Below, piece after piece: positions 58,351-64,000 of a DNA stretch of 64,000 bases. How positions within the stretch are numbered: position 1 is the stretch's first letter; each line of letters begins with the position of its first letter. The DNA is from Perognathus longimembris pacificus (lineage: Eukaryota > Chordata > Mammalia > Rodentia > Heteromyidae). The position numbers and the translations under genes were made by a program. The DNA is taken from contig NC_063188.1 in NCBI RefSeq assembly GCF_023159225.1, positions 37,624,021 through 37,688,020 of the forward strand, written 5' to 3'. The notes under the pieces were generated by a model that saw only the letters and a program-made list of their open reading frames with translations, was not told where the DNA came from and did no database searches.

Positions 58351-58604
58351 ATCCGTGATATGGAAGTTTTGGGCCAAGGCTCTTGCAGGATACTGGTGCC
58401 ACAATATCAAATACTGTTGGTTGGGGTGGTGGCTCATTCCTATAATCCTGGGAGGGAATTATTCTTTCAAATATTATAGTATTTTTGTAATACTGTAATA
58501 TTTTTGTAATATTTCTTGTAATATTGTGAGGCAGAGATTTGGAAGATAAGTTTCAAGACCAGTCCTGGGAAAAAGTTAGCAAGATCCTATCTCAAACAAT
58601 AATC

Positions 58605-58815
58605 TGGGTATAGTATACCACCCCTGTCATTCCAGCTACACAGGAGATGTAAATAGAAGGATCACAGTGCAGGGGCATCCTATGCAAAAACATGAGAACC
58701 CTATCCAGAAAAGCAACCAAAGCAAAAAAGACTGGGCTGTGGTTAACACTGTAGAACACATGGCTTAGCAGACACAAGACCCTGTATTCAAAAATCCAAA
58801 TGCCCCCACCCCCAT
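58605..58815 (+). mobile_element. B1-like/ID-like SINE, old
   Basis: CCTGTCATTCCAGCTACACA, GGAAGGATCACAGTGCA-type blocks, then ACACATGGCTTAGCAGAC. Confidence 0.65.
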
Positions 58816-59124
58816 AAAAAGTCAAAGACTGTTATATGTACTATTACTTGAGTTAGACTCTCCCACTTCCAGCCTTTGCTCTATATTAAGTTTCCTTGAA
58901 GAGAAAACAGAGCAGACTTTCTCTCAGCTTTAGCTTTTTTTTTTTTTTTACAGAGGCTATGGTGATTAGATGTGTATGGAATCCAGGGATTATTTTCAAA
59001 CATACCCTTCTGTCAGTTTTAAAGTGAAAAGCTGTGTTAGTTCCAACGATCCCAATGGCTTTGTACTTCTACTTCTTTTATTTTGTGATGACATAGTTGC
59101 AATGTCTTACACAATATTTTTTAG

Positions 59125-59246
59125 ACCTAGTCTCTACATAGGTCAAGCTGGGCTTGAAATTTTGATACCTATCTAGGGCAACATTTTCTTTCCTTAGACT
59201 CCCAAGTCCTGTTATTACAAGTATGCACCATCATGCATATCAGCTT
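59125..59246 (-). mobile_element. B1 SINE, old, inverted
   Basis: GTCAAGCTGGGCTTGAAATT and CTTAGACTCCCAAGTCCTGT blocks. Confidence 0.75.
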
Positions 59247-59249
59247 TTA

Positions 59250-60729
59250 GTGGGATTTCAAATTCGCTCAAAGTTTCTTTACCTTAAAGGCTTGCCAATT
59301 AGTATTAGAAAAAGTTTTGTATAGAAACTAGGAGAGGCAATTTGCCAAAAGTCCTGAGTTTCTGCATGTTCTGTTTGAGTATGCAAAGAATTTAAGGTCC
59401 TGACCACTCTACCCAGGCAGATCATATTTCAGTTGTGTTTACAGCAAGCAACCTTGGGGGATGGGGTAACATTCCTGGACTCAGAGCAGGTTGGCTTCTG
59501 CTTACTGTGAAAATAGTGAAAATCACGAACATAGGCTTTCTTTCCTTGAATGTAAAGCACACCATCTTCAGGCATCCATCTGGGCCCCATGTCTCCTGGG
59601 AAATCTAAGGGAGCCAGTAGAAATCAACATGAAGCTCTGGATTTTGTTGTAATAATGTCCTTAGTTTCTGATCCAACAGTTTAGTAACTTCTACCAGTGA
59701 CTTAGTAGCTTATAAATAGAGTAAAAATCTCTGACTCTGCACAGGTCTTAACAGATGTTTGCAGATATTATACCTAAAGCAATTATGTTAGGGAAATACC
59801 TTTACTACAAATTTGACCATAATTTTGTACTACCCAGCCTAATATTGTGTTCTACTTAATTTCCTTCTCTAAAACGACTCACTTATATAATTAGAATATT
59901 TTTGAAAAGCAAATTTTATAGTAGCACTCTAAATCTGTTATCCTCCTATGCTTTAAACCACAAGTATTTATTAATATATTCGAATAAATACATTACATTT
60001 GATCATATGTGTATACTATCTAAAATGACAAGTCCTTTTACTTTCACTCTAAGGTATCCGATTATATCCAGAGCCATCATGTTTAGAATAAACACTACCA
60101 CAACTGATGTTTTGAGTTAATTACAAATCTGAGGTTTTATTTTGGTCCTTACAAGAAATTCTATTTAATCCCTGATTAGGAGGAAAAAAAAAGAGAAAGT
60201 CTAGTGTTTTTATCTGCAAAGGGGACAGTTGTCTTCCTCCAGTTATGTCTGTTCAGGGCAGCCCAGCTATCCACCTACAGGGAGAGAAACCAAAGGGCAG
60301 ACACACTCTAGGAGGGTATAGCTCCGCTGAGACCTTCTACAGCCTGCCCGAGCACCTCCCTTAAAGTATAAGGGGCTGAATTTAACTTTTTGATTTTTAA
60401 AAAATAAGACTACAACTCGAGCTGGAATTCCAGCCCCACCAGAATTCTTCAGGCTGTTGAAAAAGTGTGGTGTGGAGACACAAAGCGCTCCCATAAATGG
60501 AATCACAGAGGAAAATGACATGCAATTGGCATGTCTTTGCATAGAAATTCCATGTTTTAAACTAGGAATTGGGGTACCCTCAGATCCAGCTTAAATGTCC
60601 TCTTGAAAATGTACACAAGTCTCCATTACCGGTTGAACAGGGAAAGCATGCACCCTAAGGAAATGGGAGTCAGGAAAGTAAAACAGCATATTCAAATGCA
60701 GGGCAGCATTTCCTTTTTTGTCATTTACA
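59250..60729. other. No gene seen
   Basis: Intergenic. The 91-codon minus frame at 60267-60542 has no family resemblance that I can see. Confidence 0.5.
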
Positions 60730-60945
60730 TTACTTTTCTTTCTTTGGAGATTGAACAAAAGAGCCTCACTTTTGTCTGGTACTGTACCACTTAAGCCATG
60801 TCTCTGTTATTTGCTGGGTATCAGAGAATTCTCATAGGTTTTTTTTGCTTATTTTTTGCTGCCAAGGTTGACTTCAAACTGTTTTCCTTTGGATTTCAAC
60901 CTCCCAAGTAAAAAGATTATAAGCATGAGCTCTGGCACCCAACTC
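60730..60945 (-). mobile_element. B1-like/tRNA-like SINE, old
   Basis: TGGTACTGTACCACTTAAGC and CAACCTCCCAAGTAAAAAGA in the inverted order. Confidence 0.7.
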
Positions 60946-61606
60946 CAGGGCTACAATTCTAACTAAAGCATAATATCTGTTATTCAGACTTCTTGTCCAA
61001 CTTTTTTATATGGGGATGAGTTTAAAATTTGCTAAAGTGTCTATAAGACAACATGGCTCCAATGGCACTAAATGCTTATCAAAATTGAAGCTGGGCAATC
61101 TACACATATTTGTAAAAGTCAGTGTGGGGATCTGGCCCATTGGGTGTATGTTGGTATTTGGGTAGAAGGGGCTAGAATACCTATTATATATTTTAGTATC
61201 AAGGGTAAGTGGATGAAAGGCTGGACAGACACAGAGGAGAGAAAATAGATGGTACCCTGCTAACAATTTCTTGAGTTTGTTCTCAAGCACAAACGACATC
61301 TACTTAAGTCCATCCTTTCCAAAAGCTGAAGCAGTCTCTAGTGAGCTTGTTTCTTGAGTAAGGAGATGGGGGACAAAATCCCGTCAAATGACTCTCAGGT
61401 ATTATCTTATTTGCCCCCCACAAAATTTCTGAGATTATTACATTTACTTGACAGAGAAGAGATGTAAAATTTAATCTTCTAGATAAGTGGGCTGATCCAA
61501 TTTGAAGTTCACATTTGCTTCTAATTTTTTGTCAATACTGAGTGTCTGAGTAATTTTAAGAATAAATTAACAAGTGCTATTGGCTGCTTCTTTTAGTTAT
61601 AAAACT

Positions 61607-61612
61607 TTTATT
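61607..61612 (-). terminator. TCEAL9: Candidate TCEAL9 poly(A) signal
   Basis: AATAAA on the minus strand about 460 nt after the stop; the first canonical hexamer I find downstream. Confidence 0.5.
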
Positions 61613-61619
61613 ATTTTAG

Positions 61620-61960
61620 CAACCATAATGTGTGTCCATTGTAGGAGTATGGAAAATACAAACAAGTAGAAGAAAAAAATCATTCATAATCCCACCATTG
61701 AGATTGTACTTTTTGTCTTTCATTCTTCACAAAGTTTTACATTTATATATGTAATATTTATACAAATGTACTATTAACTTTCAAAAATATGGTATTTGCA
61801 TATTTCTTAGTAACTTCTTTTCATTTTAAATCCTATCAGGAACCACTTTTTTTCTTACAAATCAGTAAAGCTCTCCTTTTAAAAGATTTGTAGATTGGTT
61901 CCAACTACAATAAACAACAAACTGTAGATAACAAGAGGTACATCTAAAACTACTAAGAAT
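61620..61960. other. Possible ancient L1M-type 3' fragment
   Basis: The block AATCATTCATAATCCCACCA and the TTTACATTTATATATGTAAT stretch resemble ancient mammalian L1 3' ends. The resemblance is weak. If TCEAL9 transcription ends near 61600, this lies in its 3'UTR. Confidence 0.3.
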
Positions 61961-62072
61961 AAGAGGTTAAAAGTAGAAAGATGGGCAAAGATATATCAGG
62001 AAAATGCTAAAAAAAAAGAGAAAAAATCTATATGGCAATGTTAATATCAGATAAAATAGACATCAAGGTAAG

Positions 62073-62387
62073 CTACATTAAATAGGGGTGAGGATGGTTT
62101 CGATTAACCTTCCAACGCATCACAATAAGTTTGTTTCTCACTCTCCTGATCTCATCTATCTCATCCACTTCTCTAAACATATCTTCATTGCTTAAATGCC
62201 TGTTATGTATGTCTTCTTTAAATTCCTGGAGAGATTGAATTAGCCTTTCTCTAAAGGTTTCTTCTGCATTCTCCTCCTCCTCTGGTTCTTCCTCCTCTTC
62301 TGGCTTCTCCTCAGGCTTTGGCTCTTCCTCAGGCTTTGGTTCATTCTCATTTTCTGTATTTCCTTCCATTTTTTGACAGGGTTTCAT
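62073..62387 (-). CDS. TCEAL9: TCEAL9 (WBP5), TCEAL/WEX family protein
   Basis: A 104-residue small acidic nuclear protein of the TCEA-like family, first known as a WW-domain-binding protein; its molecular role is poorly defined. The N-terminus MKPCQKMEG is followed by Glu/Pro/Lys repeats (about 14-42, KPEEEPKPEEKPEEEEEPEE). The highly conserved domain RERLIQSLQEFKEDIHNRHL starts near 47, and the ending is the family tail RWKVNRNHPHPYLM. The length equals that of the human protein as I know it. The start at 62387 is chosen because the family begins MK.CQKMEG. The whole CDS lies in one exon and is intact. It sits 22 kb upstream of BEX3 on the same strand, as in human Xq22. Confidence 0.96.
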   Translation of the reverse strand: MKPCQKMEGNTENENEPKPEEEPKPEEKPEEEEEPEEEENAEETFRERLIQSLQEFKEDIHNRHLSNEDMFREVDEIDEIRRVRNKLIVMRWKVNRNHPHPYLM

Positions 62388-62435
62388 ATTGTCTCTGCTT
62401 CTAGTCTTTTTTCCTGTTTAATCGTTGCAAATACT

Positions 62436-63500
62436 TCTAGGAAGCAAAGAGACAATGAATCAAAAGCTAGGTAGGTCGCTTGGCACAGAAGTCTTGCTTT
62501 TTTGAAAACTGAGTGTCGTCATCAAATATCTTCCACCTGAGAAATCCACTCAGCAATCACCTTTTTTGACACGGCCCCTCCTACCTCCACTTTCCACCGC
62601 CTCCCCTCTTTTGTCCCTCCCTCCAGCCTTTTCCAAGGCCCTCCTTTATGCGTCCCAACTCAGCCCTCCCCAAACCTTTCTCCCCGGCCGGGCCAAACAC
62701 AGGGCCTTCCCAGAACAGTAGGTTGGCTGGGGGGCTAGGGGGAAGGGATAGGGGTGGGGGAGCCACCACTTCTGTGTATCCTCCCGCACTTCCACCCTGG
62801 AGTCCCTATAAAGTTCCTTCCACTTACCACGTAGTGATCCAAGCCGTTTCTTTCTCCTACTTTCCTAGCCTCGGGCGGTGCTAAGCACAGACCTGCAGAC
62901 ACACGGAGAAGGGAGGGGTGGGGGTGGGGCGAGCATTCGGTGCTTGGCGGACCTGCACTGGAGCCCAGCACACGTCGCTATCCTCCCTTAAGGTCTCCCT
63001 TACGGAAAGTCTCCCATCTTTTGTTTACCCCAGTTCTCCTCTCCCCTGTGCTCCTCTTTCCCATCAGACAGGGACAGGAGGGAAAGCAGTTCAATTTCCA
63101 ACTATCTTTAAGGTTGGGGTGGGGTTTGGGGCCAGAATGGGTTTCAGAAAAACAGTCCGAGATCTTAGACGATGATTTTTAAAAATAAATATTAAAGATT
63201 TCCTTTTCTTTCCCTCAGACCCCCAGTTCCCTTCAGTAGGGTCATCATTTCCTGTAGAGTCAAGGGGGATGGGAGACTTGATTGGGGTTTTTCCAAGTCT
63301 CTACCTTTGACTACCCCTACACTCAAACACCCCCCCACCCTCACCCCCGCACATACACTCCGGGCTACACTCGGATGGACACCAACCTGTAAAATCCCAG
63401 CAAGCTGAGTCCTCCTTCCGCTGGCTTCCCGCACCTCCGACTGCCCAGCTGAAGGAAGCTGGTACCCAGAAGGGAACAAGGACCAGACTAGCAGGACTTC
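62436..63500 (-). other. TCEAL9: TCEAL9 leader exons and introns, model
   Basis: Exon 1 ends at 63387 (GGATTTTACAG then GTTGGT). Exon 2 is modelled at 62828-62892: the acceptor is TCCGTGTGTCTGCAG before GTCTGTGC and the donor is ACGTG then GTAAGT. The coding exon begins at 62436 after a pyrimidine tract ending GCTTCCTAG. Exon 2 starts GTCT, just as the modelled BEX3 exon 2 does, behind a similar GTGTGCAG/GTCTGCAG acceptor. This supports common descent of the leaders. All edges come from splice motifs. Confidence 0.65.
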
Positions 63501-63512
63501 TGCACACGTCGA

Positions 63513-63550
63513 CTCCTGATCACATGGGATCTGCGTCACCAGTGAGGTCT
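63513..63550 (-). promoter_or_regulatory. TCEAL9: BGW-like promoter motif (TCEAL9)
   Basis: The plus strand reads CTCCTGATCACATGGGATC, then GCGTCACC and GTGAGGTC. It aligns with 40913-40950 upstream of BEX3 with a 2-bp gap. The E-box is CACATG here instead of CACGTG, while GCGTCACC is identical. It lies 126 bp upstream of the exon 1 donor. Confidence 0.65.
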
Positions 63551-63721
63551 GGTCCCCAGTTTCCACTCCCACCAAAAGCGCGGCAGATGTGGGTCCGCCC
63601 CCTACTCTGTTTCTGACCCCCTCCCTCACACATTTGGCCCAGTCAGTCTTCTCTGTTCTTGCAGATCCCAGAGTGAAAAATGTTCTTTACTGTTTTCTGA
63701 TTATTCGGGAGGGACTGCAGC

Positions 63722-63725
<4 letters not shown>

Positions 63726-63784
<59 letters not shown>
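63726..63784. repeat. (TA)n microsatellite
   Basis: Nearly pure TA run of about 29 units, 176 bp beyond the TCEAL9 promoter motif. Confidence 0.97.
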
Positions 63785-63787
<3 letters not shown>

Positions 63788-64000
63788 CTACTGAACTTTA
63801 CTTCTTTTTAGAATTGTCTCAAGTCTTTCTCTCCCAGGATCTAACTCCTCCATCCATCGTCCTTCCCTCAGCCTCCATTTCATATGCAATCTTTTTCTTA
63901 GCTGTGTGGGCCGGGAAGGGCAGCAGTTGTAAAAGTAAAACCAGCCTAGAAAGGAGTCTGATTTTTAAAGGCAATTAAATTTTTTTTCTTAAATGTCTAG

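Overview
The window is mammalian chromosomal DNA, from a rodent. It has sparse single-exon coding sequences, spliced non-coding leader exons, CpG-rich promoters, abundant L1 retrotransposons, B1 and ID-like SINEs, MaLR LTRs and class II endogenous retroviruses. The commonest SINEs join an ID-like (tRNA-type) or B1-like (7SL-type) left half to one shared tRNA-like right half. I associate that pattern with castorimorph rodents (kangaroo rats, pocket mice and relatives); this placement is an inference and was not searched.

Two host genes are recognisable, both on the minus strand. BEX3 (NGFRAP1) has its CDS at 39625-39963, and TCEAL9 (WBP5) has its CDS at 62073-62387. Their order and orientation match the BEX/TCEAL cluster of mammalian Xq22, so this is very probably X-chromosome sequence. 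Each gene can be modelled with two non-coding leader exons and one coding exon. The two promoters share a short element containing GCGTCACC, consistent with the BGW motif described for this gene family. A separate CpG-rich stretch at 36.4-37.6 kb carries two diverged copies of a CRE plus RFX X-box composite, with no gene that I can name.

Layout. 1-13.9 kb: an old L1 (L1-A) split by a younger, nearly full-length L1 (L1-B, 4594-12596, 12-bp target duplication), whose ORF1 is in turn split by a 489-bp L1 3' end. 14.1-14.9 kb: an unassigned segment with four CCAAT boxes and a tandemly duplicated unit. 15-27 kb: SINEs, L1 and MLT1 fragments and a solo class II LTR. 27.9-35.2 kb: a betaretrovirus-like provirus with 694-bp LTRs that look identical and a perfect 6-bp target duplication, but with broken gag, pol and env. 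36.4-41.1 kb: CpG promoters and BEX3. 42-60 kb: SINEs, a decayed C2H2 zinc-finger pseudogene (45.2-47.4 kb), microsatellites, an inverted repeat (52.5-53.4 kb), a solo LTR inserted in a SINE (55.3 kb) and a local direct duplication (56.5-57.0 kb). 61.6-63.6 kb: TCEAL9.

The L1 and retroviral proteins are all broken and nothing here forms an operon or a bacterial system. The most interesting items are the young but gutted provirus, the shared BEX3/TCEAL9 promoter element, the twin CRE/X-box elements and the inverted repeat with an AT expansion in one arm.
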